A stretch of DNA of 34,694 nt from a virus. Positions 23,304 through 32,505 of the stretch are shown piece by piece; the stretch's first letter is position 1; each line of letters starts with the position of its first letter. The position numbers and the translations under genes were made by a program. Location of the stretch: positions 1 through 34,694 of IMG/VR virus record IMGVR_UViG_3300030118_000584; one strand, 5' to 3'. The notes beneath the pieces are model-generated. The model was not told the origin of the DNA. It made no database searches and saw only the letters and a list, made by a program, of their open reading frames with translations.

Positions 23304-24908
23304 ATGTCTGCATTAGAAACAAAACAATTAAAGAAAAGATACAAAGGTTGTCAAACCAGAAAAGAACAATGGAGGGCGATCTACGAAGAGGCATACGAAT
23401 ACTGCTTACCTATGCGTAACCTGTATGATGGTTACTATGAACAGGATACTCCTGGGCAAAATAAAATGAAACGTGTGTTTGATAGTACAGCTATCCATAG
23501 CACAGCAAGATTTGCAAACAGAATACAATCAGCTTTATTTCCTCCGCAACAGCAATGGTGTCGATTGCGTCCAGGTTCTGAGGTTCCACCTGAAAGAAGC
23601 ATCGAAGCACAACAAGTGTTGGATATGTACAATCAAAAAATGTTTAGCGTTATGCGCCAATCAGGTTTTGATTTAGCTATCGGAGAATTTCTATTAGACC
23701 TGGCTGTCGGCACAGCTGTTATGTTAATTCAAAAAGGAGATGAAAGTCAGCCTATCAGGTATACAGCTATACCTATGTATCAAATTACTTTTGATGAAGG
23801 GCCTGATGGTAAACCTAATTTTGTATTTAGAAAATTTAAAAGACCGTTTGAGGTAGTCGAACAAGAGTTTCCTGGTGTTGAATTTCCAGAAGAGGTTTTG
23901 TCTAAGTATAGAGAAAAACCTATGGAGTACATCGAACTACTTGAAGCAACTTATCCAGATAAAGAAACAGGTAAGACCAACTATTGTCTTATGACAATGG
24001 AAGGTGACTATAAGATTTTACACAAGCATTTAAAATCTTCACCATGGGTTATTAGTAGGTTTATGGTAGCACCTGGTGAGATTATGGGAAGAGGCCCATG
24101 TCTTTATGCATTGCCTGATATTAAAACTTTAAACAAGGTTATAGAATTAAATCTGAAGAACGCTTCTCTTTCTATAGGGGGTGTATTCACTGCGGTGGAT
24201 GACGGAGTGCTAAACCCTCAGGCTATTCAGATAGTGCCAGGTGCAATCATTGGTGTGTCATCCAATGGTGGGCCTAGAGGGCCTAGCCTGGCACCGCTCC
24301 CCAGGTCTGGTGATACAAACTTATCACAGCTGATTGCTAATGATTTACGAATGAATATTAAAAAAACTTTGTACGATGAAAGTTTACCGCCTGACAATAT
24401 GTCAGCTAGGTCAGCTACAGAAATCGTAGAAAGAATGAAAGAACTCTCTCAAAACTTAGGGGCTGCGTTTGGACGATTGATTACAGAAACAATGTACCCA
24501 ATCGTCAGACGCTCATTAGAGTTAATGGATGAAGAAGGTATGGTTGACTTGCCATTGAAAGTAAATGGACTGCAAGTAACTATAGAACCACAATCACCAT
24601 TAGCTATGGCAGCTAACATGGAGAAAGTACAAAACGTATTACAGTTTATGCAGATTGCATCTTCCTTCCAAGGAGGAGCAGGCTTGACGTTAGTGAACCC
24701 AGAGAAGGTTGGTGACTACATCTTAGACCATATGAATATAGATGCATCACTTAGAACTACGCCAGCTGAGAGGCAGGCAATCATACAACAGGCTCAACAA
24801 ATGCAAATGCAAATGATGCAGCAGCAAGCAGCCCAGGCAGGCCAGCAACCACCAGCTGACCAAGCAGGGGCTGCACCACCACCAGAAGGTGAGGTAACAG
24901 GTGGCTAA
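23304..24908 (+). CDS. portal / head-to-tail connector protein
   Basis: 534 aa. I chose ATG 23304 (MSALETKQLKKRYKGCQ), directly after the preceding stop. The N-terminus (RKEQWRAIYEEAYEYCLPMRNLYDG, then VFDSTAIHSTARFANRIQSALFPPQQQW) is that of the T7 gp8-type connector family, as are GRGPCLYALPDIKTLNKVIE and the later NMSARSATEIVERMKEL. The C-terminal ~60 residues are Gln/Met/Pro-rich. A dodecamer of it forms the vertex through which DNA enters and leaves. The next gene's GTG lies within its last codons. Confidence 0.95.
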   Translation: MSALETKQLKKRYKGCQTRKEQWRAIYEEAYEYCLPMRNLYDGYYEQDTPGQNKMKRVFDSTAIHSTARFANRIQSALFPPQQQWCRLRPGSEVPPERSIEAQQVLDMYNQKMFSVMRQSGFDLAIGEFLLDLAVGTAVMLIQKGDESQPIRYTAIPMYQITFDEGPDGKPNFVFRKFKRPFEVVEQEFPGVEFPEEVLSKYREKPMEYIELLEATYPDKETGKTNYCLMTMEGDYKILHKHLKSSPWVISRFMVAPGEIMGRGPCLYALPDIKTLNKVIELNLKNASLSIGGVFTAVDDGVLNPQAIQIVPGAIIGVSSNGGPRGPSLAPLPRSGDTNLSQLIANDLRMNIKKTLYDESLPPDNMSARSATEIVERMKELSQNLGAAFGRLITETMYPIVRRSLELMDEEGMVDLPLKVNGLQVTIEPQSPLAMAANMEKVQNVLQFMQIASSFQGGAGLTLVNPEKVGDYILDHMNIDASLRTTPAERQAIIQQAQQMQMQMMQQQAAQAGQQPPADQAGAAPPPEGEVTGG

Positions 24909-25206
24909 TAACGCAGACAAGATTAGAGATATTAACTCTGTAGGATGGGATGGCTTAGATGCCAATGTACATCAACTACGGATTAATGATATCAATGAAC
25001 AGCAGAAGCTGGACATTGCATATAGTAAATGTTTCCAAACTAATGAAGGCAGGGCAGTATTGGAACATCTTATTCAAATAACTCTCGACCAGCCTTGCTG
25101 GGTACCTGGCGCAGATAGTAGTTATGGCTACGCTAGGGAAGGTCAGAACTCAATCATTCGAGAGATACAACAACGTATAAGGAGAGCAAATGAGCCAAGC
25201 GAATGA
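24901..25206 (+). CDS. Bbp19-like small protein
   Basis: 101 aa from GTG 24901, with GAGGT five bases upstream. K-L-D-I-A-Y-S-K-C-F-Q-T-N-E-G-R-A-V-L-E-H-L, then Y-A-R-E-G-Q-N-S-I-I-R-E-I-Q-Q-R-I, resembles Bbp19 of Bordetella phage BPP-1 and relatives, which lie between portal and scaffold genes. The position fits. Role unknown. Confidence 0.65.
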   Translation: MANNADKIRDINSVGWDGLDANVHQLRINDINEQQKLDIAYSKCFQTNEGRAVLEHLIQITLDQPCWVPGADSSYGYAREGQNSIIREIQQRIRRANEPSE

Positions 25207-26020
25207 GGCACTGGCTGCTGACGATACTGTAAAAACAGAAGAGCAGCAACAACCTGAACCTCAAGGTTTAATGGACGAAGCTAGACAGAACGAACCTGTC
25301 AGTGAAGAAACAAACGAACAACCTGGAGATATTCCACATCTTGAACCTCAAGAGGATGAAGATGATGGAGGGCCATACGATAGGCCTGACTGGTTTCCAG
25401 AAAAGTTTTGGGATGATGATGGCCCTAACTTAGAAAACATGGCTAAGAGCATCAAGCACTTAGAGGGGATGGTTTCAAAAGGTAAACACAAAGCACCAGA
25501 AGATGGAAAGTATAATACAGAGTTTCTTGGAGATAGCGTTCCCCAGGACGACCAACTATTAACTTTTTTTTCAGGATGGGCAAAAGACAATGGTATATCA
25601 CAAGGAGCGTTTGAAGATTTGGCAGGCAAGGTTATGGAGATGGGCGGTGCCAATGCGGAAGCGGAAACATTATCTATTGCTCAAGAGAAACAAATGCTAG
25701 GTGAGAATGCAGATGAGATTATTAAATCAAACATGACCTGGGCCGATGGTTTAAAAGGTAAAGGTATTATATCTCAAGATGAGTTAGATGAAATAGATAT
25801 ATGGGGTGGTACAGCTATTGGTGCCAGGCTGTTGCAAAAAGTTAGAGCAATGACTGGTGAGAATGTAAACATACCAACAACAACCGCTTATCAAGCTGGT
25901 AAAGAAAGTCGTGACGATTTCATGGCAAGAATGAACCAGAAGATGGCAGACCCTAAATATGGATCTGATGCAGCATATACTCGAAGCATTGAGAAGGAGT
26001 TTGAGGATTACTATAAATAA
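25190..26020 (+). CDS. scaffolding protein
   Basis: 276 aa from ATG 25190 (GGAGAG upstream). The acidic, Gln/Pro-rich N-terminus is followed by RPDWFPEKFWDDDGPNLENMAKSIKHLEGM, the short motif common to podovirus scaffold proteins. The rest is helical, with a short basic/aromatic C-terminus that in relatives contacts the capsid. It lies directly before the capsid gene, as gp9 before gp10 in T7. It would direct procapsid assembly and leave before packaging. Confidence 0.85.
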   Translation: MSQANEALAADDTVKTEEQQQPEPQGLMDEARQNEPVSEETNEQPGDIPHLEPQEDEDDGGPYDRPDWFPEKFWDDDGPNLENMAKSIKHLEGMVSKGKHKAPEDGKYNTEFLGDSVPQDDQLLTFFSGWAKDNGISQGAFEDLAGKVMEMGGANAEAETLSIAQEKQMLGENADEIIKSNMTWADGLKGKGIISQDELDEIDIWGGTAIGARLLQKVRAMTGENVNIPTTTAYQAGKESRDDFMARMNQKMADPKYGSDAAYTRSIEKEFEDYYK

Positions 26021-26196
26021 CTTTACAAGATGGGTCTTGTAAGGTATATCTTATACTGAACGATAACTGTAACCACAGCCGTTCTGGCAGCTGAGAAATC
26101 AGTCGCTGCGGAGGCGTACTCCGTAGGTTACAGCCCAGGCTTTCTGGATAACTGTTGCGAACTTTGTAAACGTAACTTTATGCTAGGAGGCATATT
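26021..26196 (+). ncRNA. structured leader RNA upstream of capsid gene
   Basis: A 176-base gap in a genome with almost none. Hairpin 1: 26021-26030 with 26035-26044 (10 bp, loop TGGG). Hairpin 2: 26045-26048 with 26052-26055. A closing stem CTGTAACC/GGTTACAG joins 26067-26074 with 26126-26133. Inside it lie a hairpin with a GAAA tetraloop (CTGA 26091-26094, TCAG 26099-26102, extended by GCAG/CTGC at 26087-26090 and 26106-26109) and a GGAG/CTCC hairpin (26110-26122). A last hairpin is CCAG/CTGG (26135-26147). GATAACTGT occurs twice (26062, 26147). The RNA ends just before the AGGAGG of the capsid gene. No tRNA features. Probably stabilises or regulates capsid mRNA. Confidence 0.6.
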
Positions 26197-27057
26197 ATGA
26201 CAACAAGAGCAAACTTGTCGCCAGCGTTTACGCAGCTGTTTGAAGCAGAGGTACATCAAGCGTACCAAGGAGCAGCGGTACTTACTGGCGCAGCAAGAAC
26301 CAGAACTGGAGTAGTCGGTTCAACGGTTAACTTTCCCAAGGTAGGGAAAGGACAAGCTAGTGTTAGAACACCAGGTACAGACGTGGTGCCACTAAACACT
26401 AGTTTCTCAAGTGTGTCCTGTACACTTACAGATTTTTCTGCAAGTGAATACAGTGACATCTTCCTGCAAAATAAAATCAACTTTGATGAGCGAAGAGAGC
26501 TTGCACAGGTTGTTGGTTCAGCTATTGGACGTAGACAAGACCAAATTATCTTGGATGCGTTGGCAGCTGCATCAGCTGGTAGCACAGTGGCAAACACTGT
26601 TGTTACAACTGGTAGTGCAACAGCATCTGACCTCAACGTAGGTAAGATTATTGCAGCGAAGAAAGCAATGGACGCTAAGAATGTTCCAACTCAAAATCGT
26701 CACATGATTATTCATGCGAACAATTTGGCTGGACTACTTGGCGATGAAAGAGCAATTAGCGGAGATTTCCAGAATATTAGAGCATTAGTATCTGGAGAAT
26801 TGAATACCATGATGGGTTTCCAATTCCACATTCTTGGTGACAGGGATGAGGGTGGATTATCTATTGATGGTTCAAATGACCGTACTTGTTTTGCGTTTCA
26901 TCAATCCGCACTAGGTGTAGCAGTAGGGATGCCTGCTTCTACAGAAATCAACTATATAGCAGAGAAAACATCTTTCTTGGTGACAGCCAAGCTATCTATG
27001 GGAAGTATCGCAATCGATACTGACGGTATTGTAGATGTTGTCTGTAGGGAGGCTTAA
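26197..27057 (+). CDS. major capsid protein
   Basis: 286 aa behind AGGAGG. The sequence shows a coat-protein pattern of HK97-fold podoviruses: FTQLFEAEVHQAYQG, VNFPKVGKG, FLQNKINFDERRELAQVVGSAIGRRQDQIILDAL, then an Ala/Thr/Ser-rich loop, RHMIIHANNLAGLL, MMGFQFHIL and a closing IDTDGIVDVVCREA. The position after scaffold, and the dedicated leader, fit the most abundant virion protein. Its fold is inferred from family resemblance. Confidence 0.92.
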   Translation: MTTRANLSPAFTQLFEAEVHQAYQGAAVLTGAARTRTGVVGSTVNFPKVGKGQASVRTPGTDVVPLNTSFSSVSCTLTDFSASEYSDIFLQNKINFDERRELAQVVGSAIGRRQDQIILDALAAASAGSTVANTVVTTGSATASDLNVGKIIAAKKAMDAKNVPTQNRHMIIHANNLAGLLGDERAISGDFQNIRALVSGELNTMMGFQFHILGDRDEGGLSIDGSNDRTCFAFHQSALGVAVGMPASTEINYIAEKTSFLVTAKLSMGSIAIDTDGIVDVVCREA

Positions 27058-27059
27058 TC

Positions 27060-27341
27060 ATGGCGTTTAACAGAGATGGGTGGAACCCAATCGGTGGACA
27101 GTCTAAAAAAGGTTCTGCTCCACAGATATTTGCTTATACGACAACGGATGCTATCGCTGATGTTAACACTGAAGGTTACTTTAATTCAGTAGCCCAAGAG
27201 GTTGGTGTTGGTGATATGATTTTCGTAAACTCAAGTACTGGCGGTACGCTAGTAGCAACTTTAGTTTATGTCCTATCAAACACAGGAACTGTGGTGGACG
27301 TGAACGATGGTACTACACTAGCGAACACAGATACTGACTAA
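27060..27341 (+). CDS. capsid decoration-type protein
   Basis: 93 aa, two bases after the capsid stop. MAFNRDGWNPIGGQSKKGSAPQIFAYTTTDAIADVNTEGYFNSV matches a common small phage family encoded immediately after the capsid gene. The rest is beta-rich (VGDMIFVNSS, LVYVLSN). It probably sits on the capsid surface or stabilises it; the exact role is not established. Confidence 0.75.
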   Translation: MAFNRDGWNPIGGQSKKGSAPQIFAYTTTDAIADVNTEGYFNSVAQEVGVGDMIFVNSSTGGTLVATLVYVLSNTGTVVDVNDGTTLANTDTD

Positions 27342-27381
27342 AGTAATATGGTGGGGGCCTGCAAAGGCCCCTACTACTTTA
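27339..27381 (+). terminator. long hairpin after the capsid genes
   Basis: Inner stem GGGGCCT (27354-27360), loop GCAA, AGGCCCC (27365-27371), extended to 27351-27374. After a 5-base bulge (27346-27350) an outer stem follows, TAAAGTA (27339-27345) with TACTTTA (27375-27381). The stop codon of the decoration gene lies in the outer stem. There is no clean U-run, only TACTACTTT, so it may be a leaky terminator or a 3' stabiliser that keeps capsid transcripts more abundant than tail ones. Confidence 0.7.
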
Positions 27382-27393
27382 AGGAGGGTATAA

Positions 27394-28023
27394 ATGGCAG
27401 CAGGCGATACTGATGTAAAGATTTGTAACAAAGCGTTACTACTACTTGGGGCAGAAGCTATTACTAGTTTTTCTGATGGTTCCCCAGCTGCACAGGCCTG
27501 CGATACTATTTACAAAGAAGTTAAGTTTTCTACTCTAGGAATGTATAAATGGTCTTTCACTATTGCAAAGGCTCAACTAACCAGAGATACCAATACACCA
27601 CAAAACGAATGGACATATCAATATCTGTTTCCTAACGATATGCTTATTGGTGTACCTGAAGCTGTAAGAACAAGCACAGCAGCTGGCGCACCATTGTTTA
27701 AAGATTGGGAGGTAGGACAAGCTGCAAACGGTACAGCTGTTCTAAGAACAGACGCAACAGAAATACATATAGATTATCAAAAGGCAATAGGCGAAGGGTC
27801 TATGCCTACTTACTTTGTTACACTGCTTGCATATCAAATGGCATGGCATCTTGCAGAAGTTATTACAGATCAAACAACTAAATCAGATTATTGGAAACAA
27901 ATAGCTTTAGGAACTGTAGCTGAAAATTTTAGAGGAGGTTTTTTTAGACAGGCTGCATCTATTGACAGTGGAGGGCAGACACCATCTGTAGTGGGTGATT
28001 ATCTGCTTACAGATATTAGATGA
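27394..28023 (+). CDS. tail tubular protein A (T7 gp11-like)
   Basis: 209 aa behind AAGGAGGG. The opening D-V-K-I-C-N-K-A-L-L-L-L-G-A-E-A-I-T-S-F-S-D-G-S-P-A-A-Q-A-C is the gp11 signature, followed by L-G-M-Y-K-W-S-F-T-I-A-K-A-Q-L and W-T-Y-Q-Y-L-F-P-N-D. It forms the ring that joins portal and nozzle. It overlaps the next gene by four bases. Confidence 0.92.
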   Translation: MAAGDTDVKICNKALLLLGAEAITSFSDGSPAAQACDTIYKEVKFSTLGMYKWSFTIAKAQLTRDTNTPQNEWTYQYLFPNDMLIGVPEAVRTSTAAGAPLFKDWEVGQAANGTAVLRTDATEIHIDYQKAIGEGSMPTYFVTLLAYQMAWHLAEVITDQTTKSDYWKQIALGTVAENFRGGFFRQAASIDSGGQTPSVVGDYLLTDIR

Positions 28024-30068
28024 GCAGAGTACAGCAATACCAGGCATCGTTCAGTATTGGTGAGATAGATCCATTACTATATGGACGATTAGACCTACAA
28101 CAATATTATCAGAGTGTATCATCTGCAAAGAATGTTATCTTTGAACCTCAAGGAGGTTTTAGCAGACGACCTGGATTAAAGTTTCTTTTAGATTTAACAC
28201 CGCATGGTGCAGCTAATAGTCATCACCTGGTGCCGTTTGAGTTTTCATCAACACAATCTTTTATGATTGCGATGACTGCTTTAAACAATCAAACAACAAT
28301 TCGTATGCATTTTTTTCAACAAGGAACTTTGCTTACAAACATAAATGGTTCAGGTAACAACTACATAGATTTTAGTGTTGGAACTTTATACGCAACATCT
28401 ACTTTTGATTTAGCTAAATTAAGTTTTACACAATCAGCTGATACTTTGATTTGTGTTCATCCTAACTTTGTACCTTTTAAAGTAGTACGAGGAGGAACTA
28501 ATACTACCTGGACAGCAACCAGTCTTGCATCAGAATTGACTGTACCTAAACACGCATTCAATCTTTCTACATCTAGCCCAGCTGGAACTATTACTCCAAG
28601 TGGAGTAGATGGCACAGTAACTATCACTGCATCTAACAATATATTTAGTAGTGGTAACGTAGACCAGTTTATAGAAATTGATAATGGTTTTGGTAGAGCA
28701 AGAATAACCAGGTTCAATTCAGCAACAGAGGTAGAAGCAATGGTAGAGATACCGTTCTTTGATACTGATGCTACAAGTAATTTTATTTTAGAAACAGGTT
28801 ACGAAGATGCCTGGTCAAACTCAAGAGGCTGGCCCTTTACAGCTACCTTCCATGAAGGACGTTTATACTTTGGTGGTAGTGCATCTTTACCTTCATCTTT
28901 GTTTGGTTCAAAGGTTGGTGACTTTTTTAATTTTAAAGCAGCTGAAGGATTAGACGATGATGCTATTAAAATCACGTTATCTACTGATAGCGTTAATACT
29001 GTTACTGGCTTACGTTCTGGTAGAGATTTACAAATCTTCACCACAGGGGCTGAGTTTTTTATTCCACAGGGTGACCTAGATCCAATAACACCAGCTAATG
29101 TTGTTGCTAAGTCTAGTACAAAACGTGGAGCAAAACCTTTTATAAAACCACAAGCTGCTGAAGGTGGTACGTTATTTATACAGCGTTCAGGTAAAGCTAT
29201 AAGAGAACTATTGTTTAGTGACGTAGAACTTTCTTATGTAGCTAACAACATATCATTGCTTGCATCTCATTTACTTGTAGACCCACAGAAGATGGCTTTG
29301 CGTTCAGCAACAGACACTACAGAAGGTGACTTGTTTCTTATAGTTAATGGTGAAGATACTCTTGGTTACAGAGCAGCTAGTTTACAACACGCTGGTCAGA
29401 TAGCAGCATTTATGTTGAACAAAGGACAAAACATTGTAGCACCATCACATTTAGTAACAGACGGTGTATTTAAAGACATAGCCGTTGATATTGATGACAT
29501 CTACACCATTGTTAAAAGAACTATAGGTGGAGCAACTAAATTTTATTTAGAACTGTTTGATGAAGATTTTACAACAGACAGCGCAGTACAAACCTTAACA
29601 GGTTTCTCAGGTAATACTTATGGAGGTCATTCGCATATAAATGGAAAGACTGTAAAGATCATTCGTGATGATATCGTAGACCCTGATCAAACTGTTTCCA
29701 GTGGCAATGTTACAGCTGGTGGACAACCAACAACTTATTTAGAAGCTGGATTAGATTATGCGGTAGAGGTTAAGACTAATCCTGTAGAACTTAGATTGCC
29801 TAGCGGCGTAGTAGCTGGGCAAAGAAAAAGAATACTAGAGGTTACTCCTAATATGTATCTATCACAGAACCTAGCCTTAAATGGTCACGTCCTTCCTTTG
29901 CAGACTATAGCGTTATCAGGAGCAGGGGGCGTTCCAGCATTTACAGGAAAGAAAAAAACACCTGGGTTCCTTGGATATTCTAGGGATGCACAGATAACAA
30001 TAACTCAAACTCAACCAGTGTTCTTTACGCTATTGAGTTTAGATTACAAAGTGAGTGTAGGACAATGA
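28020..30068 (+). CDS. tail tubular protein B / nozzle (T7 gp12-like)
   Basis: 682 aa. The opening YQASFSIGEIDPLLYGRLDLQQYYQSVSSAKNVIFEPQGGFSRRPGLKFL is typical of podovirus nozzle proteins, as are the later WPFTATFHEGRLYFGGSASLPSSLFGSKVGDFFNF and VYLELFDED-like segments (here FYLELFDEDFTTD). It is mostly beta (propeller-like). It builds the tail tip to which fibres attach. The ATGA overlaps on both sides suggest coupled translation. Confidence 0.92.
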   Translation: MSRVQQYQASFSIGEIDPLLYGRLDLQQYYQSVSSAKNVIFEPQGGFSRRPGLKFLLDLTPHGAANSHHLVPFEFSSTQSFMIAMTALNNQTTIRMHFFQQGTLLTNINGSGNNYIDFSVGTLYATSTFDLAKLSFTQSADTLICVHPNFVPFKVVRGGTNTTWTATSLASELTVPKHAFNLSTSSPAGTITPSGVDGTVTITASNNIFSSGNVDQFIEIDNGFGRARITRFNSATEVEAMVEIPFFDTDATSNFILETGYEDAWSNSRGWPFTATFHEGRLYFGGSASLPSSLFGSKVGDFFNFKAAEGLDDDAIKITLSTDSVNTVTGLRSGRDLQIFTTGAEFFIPQGDLDPITPANVVAKSSTKRGAKPFIKPQAAEGGTLFIQRSGKAIRELLFSDVELSYVANNISLLASHLLVDPQKMALRSATDTTEGDLFLIVNGEDTLGYRAASLQHAGQIAAFMLNKGQNIVAPSHLVTDGVFKDIAVDIDDIYTIVKRTIGGATKFYLELFDEDFTTDSAVQTLTGFSGNTYGGHSHINGKTVKIIRDDIVDPDQTVSSGNVTAGGQPTTYLEAGLDYAVEVKTNPVELRLPSGVVAGQRKRILEVTPNMYLSQNLALNGHVLPLQTIALSGAGGVPAFTGKKKTPGFLGYSRDAQITITQTQPVFFTLLSLDYKVSVGQ

Positions 30069-30640
30069 GTGGCCCAACTTTAGCAGTAGTAGCGATTGCA
30101 TCAGCAGCATTATCTGGATACGCAGCTATCCAGGGAGCAAAAGCACAAAAGAAAATGTATGAACGTCAAGCCGATATAACTGAAAGGCAAGGACGATTAG
30201 ATGCCTTAAATTATAAACAGCAAGGTGTAAACGCTATCAAAAAAATGAACAGGGTTATGGCAGCAAATGCAGCAAGAGCAGCAGCTGGTAACCTAGACCC
30301 ATACGCTTCTTATGATAGTGCTGACGTTATTGGCACATACAATCTAAGGATGGGAGTAAACGATTTTACTATAGCAAGAGATAACGCAAGTATAGCTAAG
30401 AAGATGGCTAAGTATCAAGCAGACAATTATAGATATGCAGGCCAGGTAGCGGTTAAGAATGCACAGCGTATGGCTGTTATTAATCTTGGTCAATCATTCG
30501 TAACAGCTGGCATGGTATACGGAACACCAGGTTTAACTAATATGTTTGCGTCTAACACAGCTGCTACAACAGCAACAACAACATCATCAGCACTGCCATT
30601 GGATGGTAGTGTTAGTGGTTATAATTATGCGATAGGTTAA
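30065..30640 (+). CDS. internal virion protein, T7 gp14-like
   Basis: 191 aa. A short hydrophobic N-terminus (LAVVAIASAALSGYAAIQG) is followed by a long helical, Ala/Gln-rich body (KAQKKMYERQADITERQGRLDALNYKQQG) and a region with G-N-L-D-P-Y-A-S-Y-D-S-A-D-V. This matches the small core protein gp14 of podoviruses, which forms the outer-membrane part of the ejection channel. It sits right after the nozzle gene. Confidence 0.8.
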   Translation: MSGPTLAVVAIASAALSGYAAIQGAKAQKKMYERQADITERQGRLDALNYKQQGVNAIKKMNRVMAANAARAAAGNLDPYASYDSADVIGTYNLRMGVNDFTIARDNASIAKKMAKYQADNYRYAGQVAVKNAQRMAVINLGQSFVTAGMVYGTPGLTNMFASNTAATTATTTSSALPLDGSVSGYNYAIG

Positions 30641-30642
30641 TT

Positions 30643-32505
30643 ATGGCAGAGCAACTTAGATATGAGCAAACACTACAAAGGCTAAATATGCCTAATGTAG
30701 ATTTTGCTGCTGAGAAAGAGATAGCAAGGGGATACAATCAAATCTCTGCCAAGCTAGACCAGATGTCTAGTTTCTTTATGAAACAAGCCGAAGGTCAGGC
30801 TAAGATAGAAGGTGCAGAGTATGGCGCAGAGAATGCTCCAACAGCACAACAAATAGAAGATGCTAAATCTTCTGGTAAAGAATTAGAACTACCTGGTGAT
30901 AAGTTTAGTGTATACGGAACAGCTGCACGTTCAGCTGCTCTTACCGCTGTGTATGATGACATTACGTTAGCTACAAAGAGAAGCATACTACAAGATTTAA
31001 CTGATTACGAAAAACAAAACCTAGACCCAGCTATGCTGCAAGATAAGTTTAATACTTTGATTGATGGTTATGCTGCTACCTTTGATAATACATCACCAGC
31101 CCTGGCACGTAAGTTTAGAGCAGAAATGGGTATCTATGCTTACGGTAAGGTAAGCACAGAAAGCAGCGCATATATTAAACGTGAGAGAGATGAGCGTATA
31201 GCAACATACGCAGCTGGTGCAGAATTGTTTTTAGATGATACCAATGGTGGTCTAAGGGCATTGATACTTGGTTCTGTAAATGAAAGTGTTACTTCTGATG
31301 TTGGTGATGTTACAGAAACTAGAACAAGCGGTGAGGTTCTTGCTGATTTAATACAAGAAGAAAAAAAGAAAATGCTCACTGGTGCTATAGCGGTAGGTAT
31401 GAGTGAGAGCCAGGTAACTAAACTTGCTAATGCATTTGATACAAGAGTTTTACAAATACAATCTAATATTGTCTTGGAAGAGATGTATAAGCAAGGCTCT
31501 GACCAAAGAGGTGTGTTCTATGCCAGGGTAAAGCAAGCAGTAGAGCAAGGGCCTAAGAGCAAGGTAGCACTTGAGTTACCACCAAGTGTAAGGGCTGCAA
31601 TCTTTTCTACAAAGGCTGATGACAGAAATACTATTGTTAACAATCTGCGTACAGGTTGGAACAATATTATGGATGATACAGAAAAAGAGATTGGTTTTAA
31701 TAATACAGTAAGAGAAGATAAGGTTGAAAAATCAGGTATAAGTTTCAACCAACAACTCATCATTTACAATGACAGCGCAAACGAAGCTGTAAAGTCTGCT
31801 GCTTTGGTTGCTATGGAAACGTCACTGGCTATTCTTAAAAAGAATGACCCAGAAAAATATTTAGAATTTAAAAGAGCCTATGACCTACATACAAAAAAAG
31901 GTGATGGGGATATGAGTTTTGCTTTGCAGAATGATGTTAATACAGAAGCATTGTTTGAAATGGATATCGTAAAAGTAAATCCAATATACGATATGACAGA
32001 TGTTGTTAAGGCTTTGAACAACAAAAAGATTACTTTTGAGTATTACAAAACGATGGTGCAGAAATACAGCAATCTATATGACGATGATTTCAAAGCTGCG
32101 ATTGTTCGTATGAAAAACGAATTAGGTGTTCCGTCAGATATGTATTTAGATAAACAATGGCTAACCAGTCAGCAAGCTAACGTATTGTCAGCTGCCATAG
32201 CAGCTATGAATAATGCAAGACGTGCTGATACAGATGGTTCATTTAATGCTGATCAATGGGTAACTGATAACTTGCCTAGAATAATGACAGAACAAATACC
32301 AGGTCAGTCAGGCCAAGACGCTGGATTGGTTCAGAGAATGAAGGGATACACAAGAAGGCAAGTATTAGATTTTATTGACAAAGCAAATGAAGCTGGTGAC
32401 CAAGAAAGATTACAGAAGTGGGAAGGTCTACTTAGAGAAACAGACTTACTATTCTCAAGCCCTAACTTTGACCAAACTAAATTACCAATGTGGAGCCTAG
32501 ACTAA
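30643..32505 (+). CDS. internal virion protein, gp15-like
   Basis: 620 aa, almost all helical. It begins MAEQLRYEQTLQRLNMPNVDFAAEKEIARGYNQISAKLDQMSSFFMKQAEGQA, as in several podovirus core proteins, with GAEYGAENAPTAQQIEDA following. No enzymatic motif is seen. Its place between the gp14-like and the large gp16-like genes suggests the periplasmic tube of the ejectosome. The TAA overlaps the next ATG. Confidence 0.75.
   Translation: MAEQLRYEQTLQRLNMPNVDFAAEKEIARGYNQISAKLDQMSSFFMKQAEGQAKIEGAEYGAENAPTAQQIEDAKSSGKELELPGDKFSVYGTAARSAALTAVYDDITLATKRSILQDLTDYEKQNLDPAMLQDKFNTLIDGYAATFDNTSPALARKFRAEMGIYAYGKVSTESSAYIKRERDERIATYAAGAELFLDDTNGGLRALILGSVNESVTSDVGDVTETRTSGEVLADLIQEEKKKMLTGAIAVGMSESQVTKLANAFDTRVLQIQSNIVLEEMYKQGSDQRGVFYARVKQAVEQGPKSKVALELPPSVRAAIFSTKADDRNTIVNNLRTGWNNIMDDTEKEIGFNNTVREDKVEKSGISFNQQLIIYNDSANEAVKSAALVAMETSLAILKKNDPEKYLEFKRAYDLHTKKGDGDMSFALQNDVNTEALFEMDIVKVNPIYDMTDVVKALNNKKITFEYYKTMVQKYSNLYDDDFKAAIVRMKNELGVPSDMYLDKQWLTSQQANVLSAAIAAMNNARRADTDGSFNADQWVTDNLPRIMTEQIPGQSGQDAGLVQRMKGYTRRQVLDFIDKANEAGDQERLQKWEGLLRETDLLFSSPNFDQTKLPMWSLD

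Noticed and set aside
26062-26155. tRNA or tRNA-like gene in the capsid leader
   Set aside because: The closing stem and inner hairpins look clover-like, but one loop is a GAAA tetraloop, there is no T-loop or anticodon-type 7-base loop, and no acceptor CCA.
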